From contig NZ_CP031393.1 in NCBI RefSeq assembly GCF_017161265.1, forward strand, positions 1,736,001 through 1,800,000: 64,000 nt of DNA, written 5' to 3'. Below, piece after piece: positions 37,573 through 45,670 of this stretch. The position numbers and the translations under genes are program-made. Positions within the stretch are counted from its first letter, which is position 1, and every line of letters starts with the position of its first letter. Source of the stretch: Treponema medium. GTDB lineage: Bacteria > Spirochaetota > Spirochaetia > Treponematales > Treponemataceae. The notes beneath the pieces were generated by a model that was not told where the DNA came from, did no database searches, and saw nothing but the letters and a program-made list of their open reading frames with translations.

Positions 37573-37842
37573 ACCTCTAAAAACTTCCGTTTTTAGAGGT
37601 GAGCTTTGCTCACCGGTTTTCCCTTAGATTTATTTGCGATGTTGTGATGAAAAATGTACTTCCGTGTACATTTTTCATCGGCGAGTTTCGGCAAAGCCTA
37701 AACATCGCTACTGTATAGAACTACCGCCATCCGTGGCGGTTCAGAAAGTCATTATTATTATAAAGACTTAAATTAAAACTCGTCAGGCATCTCTATTCCG
37801 AAGGATGCGAAGCAAATCTAACCGACTTTTTAGAGATGCCCT
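37573..37842. repeat. Composite repeat: hairpin module plus AT-rich/CTCTA element
   Basis: Hairpins in order are 37573-37584/37589-37600 (ACCTCTAAAAAC, loop TTCC), 37598-37604/37608-37614, 37646-37659/37666-37679 (14 bp, loop TTCCGT), the bulged GCGAGTTT...AAACATCGC module (37681-37708), and CCGCCA-TCCG-TGGCGG near 37724-37739. Then come GTCATTATTATTATAAAGAC and GGCATCTCTA/TAGAGATGCC (37786-37795/37831-37840). The last part is nearly the same as 51615-51705 in the flagellar operon. Confidence 0.85.
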
Positions 37843-37897
37843 ATTCTTCTGCAACTGTCATTCAGACTTCTGTAGGAGAGCGGCGCATTGATGTAAT

Positions 37898-37950
37898 TTA
37901 TTTTTCAAGCATTTCGGTGTTCCAATCCTTAATCGTCCTTGTTTCTTCGC
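37898..37950 (-). pseudogene. C-terminal scrap of an AAA-ATPase-like/PD-(D/E)XK paralogue
   Basis: On the minus strand the short frame GFSEETRTIKDWNTEMLEK followed by TAA closely matches the C-terminus of the neighbouring gene at 38070 (GFEEATRTIKDWKVEQL). Everything upstream is gone, replaced by a 25-bp-arm hairpin. It shows a second copy of this gene once stood here. Confidence 0.75.
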
Positions 37951-38050
37951 TAAAACCCTGTTAAAGATGTACATCCTTGTACATCTTTAACAGGGTTTTA
38001 GCTAATACTGAAACTCATTACTGCGTAGAACCCCCGCCCTCCATGGCGGA
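37949..38050. repeat. Hairpin module with 25-bp perfect arms
   Basis: Arms 37949-37973 and 37978-38002 are perfectly complementary over 25 bp with loop TCCT. The module continues with ACTGCGTAGAACCCCCGCC (38020-38038) and a closing CCGCC-CTCCAT-GGCGG, a variant of the conserved spacer. The outer part of the left arm coincides with the end of the gene scrap at 37898-37950. Confidence 0.88.
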
Positions 38051-38069
38051 TCGGTGCAGGATTTATCTA

Positions 38070-39683
38070 TCATAGCTGTTCTACTTTCCAATCCTTAATC
38101 GTCCGCGTTGCTTCCTCAAATCCTGCACCGATGAGCACAATCTTCTTCCCATCCATCTTATATTTTGCAGCGTAGTTTTGCTTTTGTATTTGTGCAAGTG
38201 CATCTTCCGCACTGCCGTTACCGCTTAGCTTAAACTCAAATAGATATACTGTATCCGCAGTGCATACTACACAGTCACTGCGTCCTGTCGAACAATGTAC
38301 TTCCGTTTGTACAAACTGCCCCATCAGTTTAAAAATAAGGTATACCGCTGTCTGGTAGTTTTGCTCCCGCAATTTCAGCTCTTTACTGCTAAAGTTGTCA
38401 TACGAGATACCGGCAATAAGCGACTGCATCCGTTCCATAAAGCCGTTTACATTCCCCTTGCGGACATCTTCCACAAACTGCCATACTGATTTTCCCGTCT
38501 CACCAAACGGTACCGCAGCATAAGCTGGCAGCAGATTCTCCAAGAAACCGTACCGGACTTCATCATTGGGAAAGCCCAATCGATAGAGCCGTGCTTCTTT
38601 AATGTATTCTTTAATGGTTAAATAGCCCGACTGGAACAAAATGGGGAACGGCTCTTGTGCAATGGCTCGGTATGTTTGCAACTCCGATTCAGTGAGTACA
38701 ACCTGTCCATCCAAGTCAGGGATAAAGTAGTGGGCTTCTTTGAGGTAATTGACTAAAAACGTCGGGGTTCCCGTTTCAAACCAGTAACTTCCAAATCTTT
38801 CCTTTGCAAACGCATTTAATAAGCTAAAGGGATTATACATGCCTTCCCCTGCAGGTGCAAAACAGTATCCATCATACCATTGCTGTAAGGCGGTCAATGT
38901 TTCCTGATAGGTTAAGTCTTGACTATCGGCAAGCACTTGTATTTCAGGTTGAAAATTTGTTTCCAGTTCTTTTTGAGACATTCCGCAAATGCCCGCATAG
39001 TGTTTTTCCAGTGATATATCCCGGAGATTATTCAAATCGCTGAAAATGCTGATCTTGCTGAATTTGGTAACACCGGTTAAAAAGGCAAAGCGGATATATT
39101 CATCGCAGGTTTTAATGACGGAGTAAAAAGCTTTGAGTTCGTTTCGGTATTGCTCGTTCAAGGCTTCATTTACGACCATCGTTTGCAGGAGCGGTTTATC
39201 GTATTCGTCAACAAGAATGACTACTTGCTTACCGGTCTGCTTAAAAAGAGCTGCAGTAAGCAATCTAAACCGATCTTCCGGCGCTGCGGCTGTTTTTGGT
39301 ATAGAATAATGGGCTTCCCATTCGTCCAGATGGAGGTTTAAAATATCTACAAGCGCCTGCTCATCCGTATAATTTTTTGTATTAAAATCAAGATATAGTA
39401 CCGGATATTCCTGCCATGCGGCTCTGTTTTCCGATACTGCTTGTTCTTCTTCAGCCTTTTCAAGATAGAGACCTTTGAACAGCTCTTTTTGTCCGAGGAA
39501 GTACGCCGCCAAAGTCGAAAGAAACAAACTCTTGCCAAACCGCCGTGGACGGCTGAGGAAATAGACCTTACTGCTATTTACTAGGCGAAAAAGGTATTCT
39601 GTTTTATCCACATAGAGAAAACCTTTTTCCCGTAAATCTTTAAAACTCTGTACGCCGATCGGCAATTTTCTTGGAAAGCTCAT
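38070..39683 (-). CDS. AAA-ATPase-like protein with C-terminal PD-(D/E)XK nuclease-like domain
   Basis: The 537-aa protein matches the paired AAA-ATPase_like and PDDEXK_9 (DUF1703) families: KLPIGVQSFKDLREKGFLYV then DKTEYL at the start, a Walker A variant SRPRRFGKSLFLS, Walker B VVILVDEYDKPLLQ, and the middle block QQWYDGYCFAPAGEGMYNPF with SLLNAF. The nuclease-like end has TEVHCSTGRSDCVVCT with an acidic residue and VYLFEFKLSGNGSAEDAL, the E-x-K core. Such genes are often amplified in Bacteroidetes and treponemes and are suspected to be selfish or defence-related; the true role is unknown. A scrap of a paralogue lies just downstream. Confidence 0.9.
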   Translation of the reverse strand: MSFPRKLPIGVQSFKDLREKGFLYVDKTEYLFRLVNSSKVYFLSRPRRFGKSLFLSTLAAYFLGQKELFKGLYLEKAEEEQAVSENRAAWQEYPVLYLDFNTKNYTDEQALVDILNLHLDEWEAHYSIPKTAAAPEDRFRLLTAALFKQTGKQVVILVDEYDKPLLQTMVVNEALNEQYRNELKAFYSVIKTCDEYIRFAFLTGVTKFSKISIFSDLNNLRDISLEKHYAGICGMSQKELETNFQPEIQVLADSQDLTYQETLTALQQWYDGYCFAPAGEGMYNPFSLLNAFAKERFGSYWFETGTPTFLVNYLKEAHYFIPDLDGQVVLTESELQTYRAIAQEPFPILFQSGYLTIKEYIKEARLYRLGFPNDEVRYGFLENLLPAYAAVPFGETGKSVWQFVEDVRKGNVNGFMERMQSLIAGISYDNFSSKELKLREQNYQTAVYLIFKLMGQFVQTEVHCSTGRSDCVVCTADTVYLFEFKLSGNGSAEDALAQIQKQNYAAKYKMDGKKIVLIGAGFEEATRTIKDWKVEQL

Positions 39684-39726
39684 GGGGTAAGTATAGCAGG
39701 ATTTTTCCTCTCTGGCAATTTAGCGA

Positions 39727-39800
39727 CTTTTGAAAATATACGGCGTATACACTGCGCAGCATCATTACAAGTGTACGTTATTATCTAACGATTGACAGTT
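39727..39800. repeat. Partial copy of the repeat module
   Basis: TTTTGAAAATATACGGCG then GCAGCATCATTACAAGTGTAC parallel, in reverse orientation, the sequence at 62255-62300 (TGCGCCGTATATTTCAAAAG). Only one arm of the variable hairpin remains here. Confidence 0.55.
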
Positions 39801-39899
39801 TGCTGCACGTTATGAGAGAATCCAATCGATTACAAGAGTATCAAAAACTTTGGGCAGCACATAAACGCCTTGCTCTAAGTTATATATTGAGAGAGTTAT

Positions 39900-40265
39900 A
39901 TGAGACTGTGGCATCAAGATATGATTAGCAAACTTCCGCGTCAACAGCTGTTGGGACAACATAGAAAGTGTTGTGCCTTGAGCTGAAACGGCTGGGGCAG
40001 GCAGCATGCAACTGTCAATTATGTTTTTCGTTATTCACCCTATCTCCTTTATTGTTATCACCAACTCATTATGGCAGAGAGGAATCGGCGTGGCTACAGG
40101 GTTAGTCCTGAGTGGTTGGACAAAGTCTATCGCGGCAGGAGATGTCCGGCATATAACAATTTAGCGGTCATTGAAGTACACAAACCTATATATACTGAAC
40201 ATGATGACTGCTATTATCGTGAGTGTCTCAAGAATTTAGAAACCAAGGGAATTCATTTGGATTAA
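39900..40265 (+). pseudogene. Pyrimidine-dimer DNA glycosylase-type protein with an internal TGA
   Basis: Translation from the ATG at 39900 gives MRLWHQDMISKLPRQQLLGQ, then CCALS, TGA, NGWG, VNYVFRYSPYLLYCYHQLIM and GYRVSPEWLDKVYRGRRCPA, ending at 40265. This is the family typically called TIGR02328 or pyrimidine dimer DNA glycosylase, whose members read ALRGNGWG here. A single GGA to TGA change explains the stop. The frame is otherwise intact over 121 codons, so the lesion is recent. GAGAGAG precedes the ATG. Loss of the product is expected unless the stop is read through. Confidence 0.82.
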
Positions 40266-40296
40266 GTAGGGTAACATCAAACGTATGGAACTTTGT

Positions 40297-40635
40297 ATGG
40301 ATAAAAGCGAAAAGCTCATTAAATATACACTGTGGGGCTCCATAGCCTTAGACATCATTCTTTGTGCGTGCTTTGTTATCGGTTTTTCACTGGGACTTGG
40401 AAGTGTGGAGATCGGCTTTTTTATGGTAGGTCTTGTTTTCCGGTACGGGCTAGCCATAGCAATCATCAGCATTTTATTGAAGTTTGCTGTTATTGCTTTG
40501 AGTTTTCAAAGAGATACAAATATAAAAAGAAAGTCATTGTCCATCGCTTTTCTGTCTCTGGTAAGGCTGTTGATTATAGGCGGAGTAATCTGGGGAATTT
40601 ACTTTATCGGTAAAGTAATGACTGCCGTAGGATAA
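40297..40635 (+). CDS. Hypothetical three-helix membrane protein
   Basis: A small protein (112 aa from the ATG at 40297, or 116 from 40285) with hydrophobic segments at about 14-34, 41-66 and 85-106, separated by a short basic loop (FQRDTNIKRKS). No family is recognised. It follows the broken glycosylase gene by about 30 bp in the same direction. The function is unknown. Confidence 0.6.
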   Translation: MDKSEKLIKYTLWGSIALDIILCACFVIGFSLGLGSVEIGFFMVGLVFRYGLAIAIISILLKFAVIALSFQRDTNIKRKSLSIAFLSLVRLLIIGGVIWGIYFIGKVMTAVG

Positions 40636-40790
40636 CCCATCGCTAACCCTTTTAATATCTTTTTTTGCTCATCTCTTACAGCAACAAAGCTCTTCAAACA
40701 AGGATCTACCGAATCAATCTTTTAAACATAGATAGTGCTCAATACTTGTGGTATAATAGGGCAGCTGAAAATCGCCGGGGAGTTGTGATT

Positions 40791-40982
40791 ATGGTAAGAG
40801 AAGCGGTTAAAGAAGATTTATATGAATTATTGAATCTATCTCTGTTTTTGCACGAAAAAAATATTCCGGAAAATTCAAGCCGCATGGAAAATACATGGAA
40901 CACAATTATTGAAGATGAGAATCATCATATCATCGTCAATGAAATAAACGGCAAAATCGAAATCCGAGGAGATGATTTTTAG
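40791..40982 (+). pseudogene. N-terminal fragment of a GNAT acetyltransferase
   Basis: From the ATG at 40791 (GGGGAG upstream) the product reads MVREAVKEDLYELLNLSLFL, then HEKNIPEN and ENHHIIVNEINGKI, the first strand-helix-strand of a GNAT N-acetyltransferase. It then ends with EIRGDDF and a stop at 40982. The acetyl-CoA-binding half is absent, so no enzyme is expected. The cut falls about 4 bp before the next gene, so the deletion fused the fragment to that gene's ribosome site (CGAGGAG). Confidence 0.7.
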
Positions 40983-40985
40983 ACG

Positions 40986-41675
40986 ATGGAAACAGTGATT
41001 ATACACGGACAAAATCATAAGGGATCAACATATCATATTGCGAGCAATCTGGCATTGAAAGTCGGGGGAAACATAAAAGAGTTTTTTTTGCCGAAAGATT
41101 TCGGTGAGTTTTGTACCGGTTGTACAAAGTGTTTTTTAGAATCGGAAAAACAATGTCCGCATTTCGACAGACTTAACCCTATTACCGAGACGATAGACAA
41201 AGCCGATTTGATTATTCTTGCAAGTCCCGTATATGTAATGCACCCAACGGGTTCTATGAAAGCATTTTTAGATCATTACGGATATCGTTGGATGGTACAC
41301 CGGCCGGAGGAAACAATGTTTTCGAAGCAGGGTGTGTGTATTTCCACTGCCGCGGGTGGGGGTATGAAATCTGCAAATAAAGATATGGCAGACAGTTTGT
41401 TTTTTTGGGGAGTTGCTGAAATTTACACATACGGCAAAGCTGTTCAGGCTGTAAAATGGCAAGATGTAAGTGAAAAAAATAAAAAATCCATAGATAAAGC
41501 ATTAAGCTCTCTTGCAAAAAAAATTACCGATAAGTATGGTAAAGCGAAGCCCGGAATAAAAACAAAACTGATGTTCAATATCATACGCCTCTTACAAAAT
41601 AAAATCCGGAATCGGGCAGATACGGATTATTGGCAGGAAAAGGGATGGCGGGATAAAAACCGTCCGTGGAAATAA
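40986..41675 (+). CDS. Flavodoxin-like NAD(P)H-dependent FMN reductase family protein
   Basis: The fold is shown by VIIHGQNHKGSTYHIASNLA (FMN phosphate loop), CTGCTKCFLESEKQCPHFDR (the typical paired cysteines) and DLIILASPVYVMHPTGSMKA followed by FLDHYGYRWM. At 229 aa it carries a C-terminal extension of basic residues. It probably reduces a quinone, flavin or other small oxidant in the cytoplasm; the substrate is unknown. CGAGGAG precedes the ATG. It follows the GNAT fragment directly. Confidence 0.82.
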   Translation: METVIIHGQNHKGSTYHIASNLALKVGGNIKEFFLPKDFGEFCTGCTKCFLESEKQCPHFDRLNPITETIDKADLIILASPVYVMHPTGSMKAFLDHYGYRWMVHRPEETMFSKQGVCISTAAGGGMKSANKDMADSLFFWGVAEIYTYGKAVQAVKWQDVSEKNKKSIDKALSSLAKKITDKYGKAKPGIKTKLMFNIIRLLQNKIRNRADTDYWQEKGWRDKNRPWK

Positions 41676-41699
41676 TGATAAACTTTGGAAATATTCTAT

Positions 41700-41742
41700 A
41701 GGGAACCTTTGAAAACCAACCGGGTTTTTAGAGATGCCGCAT
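41700..41742. repeat. Short CTCTA/TAGAG-type repeat remnant
   Basis: GGGAACCTTTGAAAACC and GGGTTTTTAGAGATGCC resemble the ACCTCTAAAAAC and TTTTTAGAGATGCC arms at 37573-37842, with decayed pairing. Confidence 0.5.
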
Positions 41743-41794
41743 ATTAACTTGAAAGTTTAGTTGAGAAATTCAACGATCCACCCTTTTCCTGAAC

Positions 41795-42245
41795 TCAGCT
41801 TTCCAATATTCTGCCTATGTGGCGTTTTTCAAAGAAGAGATCTTTGTTTGTAAAAACGATAATCGCGGCGGCAATGGTAACGCAGATTGTTTCGACGCAT
41901 TTTGTCGTTTGGGGCATCGCAATCTTTTCCTGCATGAAGTTTACAAAAAGGTGAAAAATAATACTTGCAAGCATGCTTCGGTTATTTTTCACGTAAACCC
42001 ATGTTGTTATAAAACCGAACGGAATAACGGAAATAAAAAAGTTGAATATATACAAAACATTCATTTCGCGTATTCCGTAATGGTAAGTGCCCGGAATAAA
42101 AAACAGCGGGAAGTGCCATAAAGCCCATACAAAGCCGAATATAATAGATTCTGTGAACCAACTGCAATATTAAGCGATTGAGTCTTCACCGTAACCGCGC
42201 CAGCCGACTTCTTCCAAAACCGAAACAAGCAGTTTCTGATTTTTC
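41795..42245 (-). pseudogene. CPBP-family intramembrane metalloprotease remnant
   Basis: The minus strand encodes the CPBP (CAAX protease) motif VLEEVGWRGYGEDSIA, then an in-frame TAA at about 42166-42168, then FGFVWALWHFPLFFIPGTYH and PFGFITTWVYVKNNRSMLAS followed by IIFHLFVN. The catalytic Glu-Glu and the downstream His residues are retained, but the stop and the lack of an N-terminal half make the gene non-functional. The reading frame ends at 41795. These proteases serve in immunity to bacteriocins or in prenyl-protein processing. Confidence 0.78.
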
Positions 42246-42390
42246 CGAAAAGTTCATAATTCATCTCCTTCACGGATGTTCTTCGGCATCCGTAATGTTA
42301 GACGGATAATAACCTTGCAGCTGCGATTATGAAAGAAATGATGCATTACAATCCGAGAAATTTTCGCTATTTATAGTAGCCGGGGATGTC

Positions 42391-43176
42391 TCAAGACATC
42401 AATTTGTTATAAAGAGCTTCATCCTTTTCGCTGAATACGTTAAACACGATTTTCATTGCGCTGTTGTTTTTTGCTTTCCAATCTTCAACCGTTGCTACGG
42501 CAATCTCCGCTGCTTTTTGAGCAGGGAAGCGGAACACACCGGTTGAAATACAGCAAAAGGCAATAGATTTTACGCCGTTTTCGGCTGCGAGGTTCAGGCA
42601 GGAGGTGTAGCTGTTTGCAAGCAGCGTACAGTCGCGGTCGGTAAGTTGACCGCTGATAATCGGCCCCACGGTATGCAGCACATACTTGCACGGTAAATTG
42701 AACGCAGGCGTAATCTTTGCGGTTCCGGTCGGCTCTTCATGTCCTTGTTCTTGCATGATGCCGGCACACACGGTGCGCAGCTGCACCCCCGCAAAGGTGT
42801 GAATACAGTTGTCGATGCATGCATGGCAGGGCTGCCAACATCCGGTCATACCGCTGTTTGCTGCGTTTACAATCGCATCGACTTTAAGCGTTGTAATATC
42901 TCCCCGCCACACATACCAATCTCCGTTGCCCCGTCCGGTAACCGGTTTTAAATCGGCAAGGCCGGTAATGCCGTGCTGCCTGATTGCTTCCTGTAAATAG
43001 TTGTCCTGTATGCGCAAGAATTCTTTACTTGTATGCTGCGGCGGGCGGACATTCATCAGAGAGCGAAGCAGTATCTTCTGTTCATCCTCATCATCCGGTA
43101 TTTGTACACCGTGATAGTTGGGATTTTCCCTTAGAAGATATTCGATTAAAAAAATACGTCGTTCCTTTTGTGTCAT
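42391..43176 (-). CDS. Zinc-dependent macrodomain protein-ADP-ribose hydrolase
   Basis: The 261-aa protein has an N-terminal helical region (residues 1-80, RIFLIEYLLRENPNYHGVQI) and a macrodomain from about 86: VWRGDITTLKVDAIVNAANS, then MTGCWQPCHACIDNCIHTFA, the Zn-macro loop whose Cys and His residues hold zinc, PCKYVLHTVGPII and AFCCISTGVFRFPAQKAAE. Family members remove ADP-ribose from proteins, and in other bacteria sit beside a sirtuin (SirTM) and lipoyl genes; none is here. A shortened duplicate lies at 36957-37566. CAGGAG lies upstream of the ATG at 43176, and a repeat fragment sits directly upstream. Confidence 0.92.
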   Translation of the reverse strand: MTQKERRIFLIEYLLRENPNYHGVQIPDDEDEQKILLRSLMNVRPPQHTSKEFLRIQDNYLQEAIRQHGITGLADLKPVTGRGNGDWYVWRGDITTLKVDAIVNAANSGMTGCWQPCHACIDNCIHTFAGVQLRTVCAGIMQEQGHEEPTGTAKITPAFNLPCKYVLHTVGPIISGQLTDRDCTLLANSYTSCLNLAAENGVKSIAFCCISTGVFRFPAQKAAEIAVATVEDWKAKNNSAMKIVFNVFSEKDEALYNKLMS

Positions 43177-43189
43177 CTTCTTCTCCTGA

Positions 43190-43260
43190 TAAACGCATCA
43201 ATATTTTGGAAATATACGGCTCTCATTCTACCGCTGCTTACTATCGCCCCATCCGTGCCA
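43190..43260. repeat. Repeat-module fragment upstream of the macrodomain gene
   Basis: AAACGCATCAATATTTTGGAA, followed by ATATACGGC, parallels in reverse 62283-62315 (GCCGTATAT...CTGATGCGTTTAT). CCCCATCCGTGCC at 43238-43250 resembles the GCCATCCGTGGC closing hairpin. Confidence 0.5.
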
Positions 43261-43278
43261 ATGCCCGTGTAGCTCTTT

Positions 43279-43623
43279 TCAATATTCCAAACTTCGGTCA
43301 TTCAGTAGAAAGTCATAGAGATTCATAATCAAAATGCCGGAGTCATTGTAATACGGCGCCGGTGCATCCTTTGTAATGATGATCTTTTTAAAAGAATCGC
43401 CCGTCCGTATGAGCGGACGCTGTTCTTGTTCTATTTTTGCTTGGTCGGGGAGCGCGTACGCCGACTGAATATAATACCGTTTTGAACCCTTGTTGCAGAC
43501 GAAATCGATTTCAAGCTGTTTGCGCAGTCCGTTTTCTTTCTCGTTCGATTCATATTGCGTAATAACCCCGACATCAACATTGAATCCGCGGATTTTCAGC
43601 TCATTAAAAATGATATTTTCCAC
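43279..43623 (-). pseudogene. C-terminal fragment of a DUF4143 ATPase
   Basis: The frame ENIIFNELKIRGFNVDVGVI, LEIDFVCNKGSKRYYIQSAY, DSFKKIIITKDAPAPYYNDS and GILIMNLYDFLL is the C-terminal domain of the AAA/DUF4143 ATP-binding family. The ATPase domain is missing. The frame remains open upstream to about 43680 and includes QKYSVDV, which may derive from an earlier part of the same gene joined by deletion. A GTG at 43623 is the only likely start. No function is expected. Confidence 0.72.
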
Positions 43624-43807
43624 ATCTACTGAATATTTTTGCGTAAAAGCGCAAAAAATTCCAGTAGCGGTTTTGCTTATTCTATAAAATCTTTCCCATT
43701 TTATCTCTTTTCTTTCTCAATAAGGCTGAAAAAAAAGCCGAAAATTATAAAGACGAGAGTTTATTTATAATTTATCTATACATAGAGGCAAATTGGAGGT
43801 TCAATAC

Positions 43808-45142
43808 ATGCAAGCACTTGATGTCCAAAACGATATGCAGCCGGTCAATTACACGGATGCGGTACAGTCAAGTAATCAGGATAAAAAAAATGCAAAAGAA
43901 CCTGATGTGAAAGGCTCATCCTTTATCGATATAATAAAAAAGCTGATGGCAGAGGAGGCTGACGGCCGTACTGCGGGAGAAGAAAAAATATCCGGCAATG
44001 CAGCATTGGCTCAAGAAGCGTCGGAACAGACTGAGCGTAAAAAAAATGCTGCGGCGCAAACCGAATTATCCCGGCTAAAGAGCAAAGCGAGAAAGCAAAG
44101 TGATCCGCGCGCACAACACCTTGCTGAAGCAGATGCACGGGAAGGGGAAGTCGCTGAAGCGCTTTCAGACGCGGACGTTTTGCGTGCCTTTGAAGACGGG
44201 ATCGATGTAAAGAATGCGCTTGGAAACGGCGCGGATAAGCAGCTTCAAACTTCGATGTTGGCTCAAGCGGAGACGGATGCCGTGCCTGAGGGAGCCGCTT
44301 TACTGTCTGCCGAAGAGGCGCACCAGTTGAAAAAACAGAAAAACGGTAAAACGGAATCCGGTTTGGCTGTAGGTATATCGGCTTCCGGCATGGAAGAACT
44401 GTCCGGAAAGCAGAAGAAAAATGCTGATGAGTTCGCCGCGGATAGTGCTCTCGAAAAAAGCACAAAAGCGCAGCAGGTAAAGCAACATAAACCGGTGTTT
44501 ACTATTATAGATGAGCGCACGGTGAATGCCGCTCCGGTTACTGCGGACGGTTCCGTACACGAAGCGGGCGCCGCCGTGCGGGTTACCAATGCGCCGTCGG
44601 TTGATATGGCCGCAGACTTCCGCAGTATGACAGCAGGTTTGGGCACCGCTGCAAACGGTACACAGACAGCACAGGAGAGCGGCGCACCGAGTTTTGCCTC
44701 GTTGGTTGCGCAGCAAGTACAGGATATGGCACCCGACTTTGTGCAGGCAGGGCGGATTGTGCTGCAGGATAACAACGCAGGCGTCATCCGCTTGCAGATG
44801 CAGCCCGCGCATCTCGGCAACGTCAGGATCAATTTGGAATTGGCTGGCGGTAAAAAAATCGTTGGGAAGATTATCACGGGATCAAAAGAAGCGTACGAAG
44901 CGTTTAAAGAAAGCATCGAACAGCTTGCAAAAGCCTTTGAACAGGGTGGATTCGCGAGTGCGCAATTCGATGTCAGCTGGTCGGGCGAAGGCGGCAGTCA
45001 GCAATTCGATGGCGAGAACGGTCAATTTAATGAATTATTTGCACAAAATGACCGGCTTGATGTAATGCAGGGCAATCGTTATGCCGATACTGAAACTGTC
45101 TACGCTTTCGGGCAAGATCAAGCGGTGAATGTATTTGCGTAA
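43808..45142 (+). CDS. fliK: Flagellar hook-length control protein FliK (Tap1)
   Basis: FliK measures hook length and switches export from hook to filament proteins. The N-terminal ~290 residues are low-complexity, Ala/Glu/Lys/Gln-rich and disordered, as usual. The C-terminal domain has GRIVLQDNNAGVIRLQMQPA, HLGNVRINLELAGGKKIVGK and IEQLAKAFEQGGFASAQFDV, the conserved FliK fold. GGAGG lies 8 bases before the ATG at 43808; a TTG five codons earlier is the longer option. It is the first gene of the flagellar operon, corresponding to tap1 of other treponemes. Confidence 0.88.
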   Translation: MQALDVQNDMQPVNYTDAVQSSNQDKKNAKEPDVKGSSFIDIIKKLMAEEADGRTAGEEKISGNAALAQEASEQTERKKNAAAQTELSRLKSKARKQSDPRAQHLAEADAREGEVAEALSDADVLRAFEDGIDVKNALGNGADKQLQTSMLAQAETDAVPEGAALLSAEEAHQLKKQKNGKTESGLAVGISASGMEELSGKQKKNADEFAADSALEKSTKAQQVKQHKPVFTIIDERTVNAAPVTADGSVHEAGAAVRVTNAPSVDMAADFRSMTAGLGTAANGTQTAQESGAPSFASLVAQQVQDMAPDFVQAGRIVLQDNNAGVIRLQMQPAHLGNVRINLELAGGKKIVGKIITGSKEAYEAFKESIEQLAKAFEQGGFASAQFDVSWSGEGGSQQFDGENGQFNELFAQNDRLDVMQGNRYADTETVYAFGQDQAVNVFA

Positions 45143-45160
45143 AATGGGGGATAAAGAGAT

Positions 45161-45640
45161 ATGAATATCAGTACAGTAGCGCAGGGAAACGGAATTCCGA
45201 TGCCTTCTTTTGAAATGAGTCCGGAAGAAAAAGCTCGGCTCAACATGGAAGTTGACACAATTAATAAACAGAATTTTCCGGAAGGGCGAAAGCCGAAGCA
45301 GGAGCTGGGAAAGGACGATTTTCTGCAACTACTCGTAGCGCAGCTGACTCATCAAGATCCCACCAGCCCGCTGGAAGACACTCAGTTTGTCGCTCAGATG
45401 GCGCAGTTCACGTCGCTTGAGCAGTTGACGAACATGAACCAGAATTTCGGAATGCTGAATAGACTGATCGGAGATTCTTCGGCGGTCAATGTGGTCGGTA
45501 AGCAGGTAGATATCGAGCAAAGCAGCGGTACCGTTTCGGGAACCATTACGGCTGCAACCCGCGGAGAAAACCCGCAGGTACAGGTTAACGGCAAATGGTA
45601 TGCATGGTCGGACGTACAAACCGTCTATGCAAATAACTAA
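45161..45640 (+). CDS. flgD: Flagellar hook assembly scaffold FlgD
   Basis: FlgD caps the growing hook and is absent from the finished structure. The family signature is intact: GKDDFLQLLVAQLTHQDPTS then PLEDTQFVAQMAQFTSLEQL. At 159 aa it is short, ending soon after GKWYAWSDVQTVYANN with a reduced C-terminal part. GAGATATG spacing and the 18-bp gap from fliK fit an operon. Confidence 0.93.
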   Translation: MNISTVAQGNGIPMPSFEMSPEEKARLNMEVDTINKQNFPEGRKPKQELGKDDFLQLLVAQLTHQDPTSPLEDTQFVAQMAQFTSLEQLTNMNQNFGMLNRLIGDSSAVNVVGKQVDIEQSSGTVSGTITAATRGENPQVQVNGKWYAWSDVQTVYANN

Positions 45641-45670
45641 ACTATATAATAGAAGAGAGGAGATACAGAT

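Noticed and set aside
39900-40265. TGA in the glycosylase gene as a selenocysteine codon
   Set aside because: The family has Gly at this place, not Cys or Ser with redox function, and no SECIS-like stem is apparent right after the TGA.
42061-42273. A 70-aa minus-strand protein beginning MKEMNYELFG
   Set aside because: It is in a different frame from the CPBP motif and shows no family features; the CPBP remnant explains the sequence.
43706-43745. Sigma-28-type promoter (GCCGAAAA) ahead of fliK
   Set aside because: GCCGAAAA at 43737-43744 resembles the -10, but no TAAA-like -35 stands at about 15 bases; the only near match is at 12. Too weak to list as a feature.
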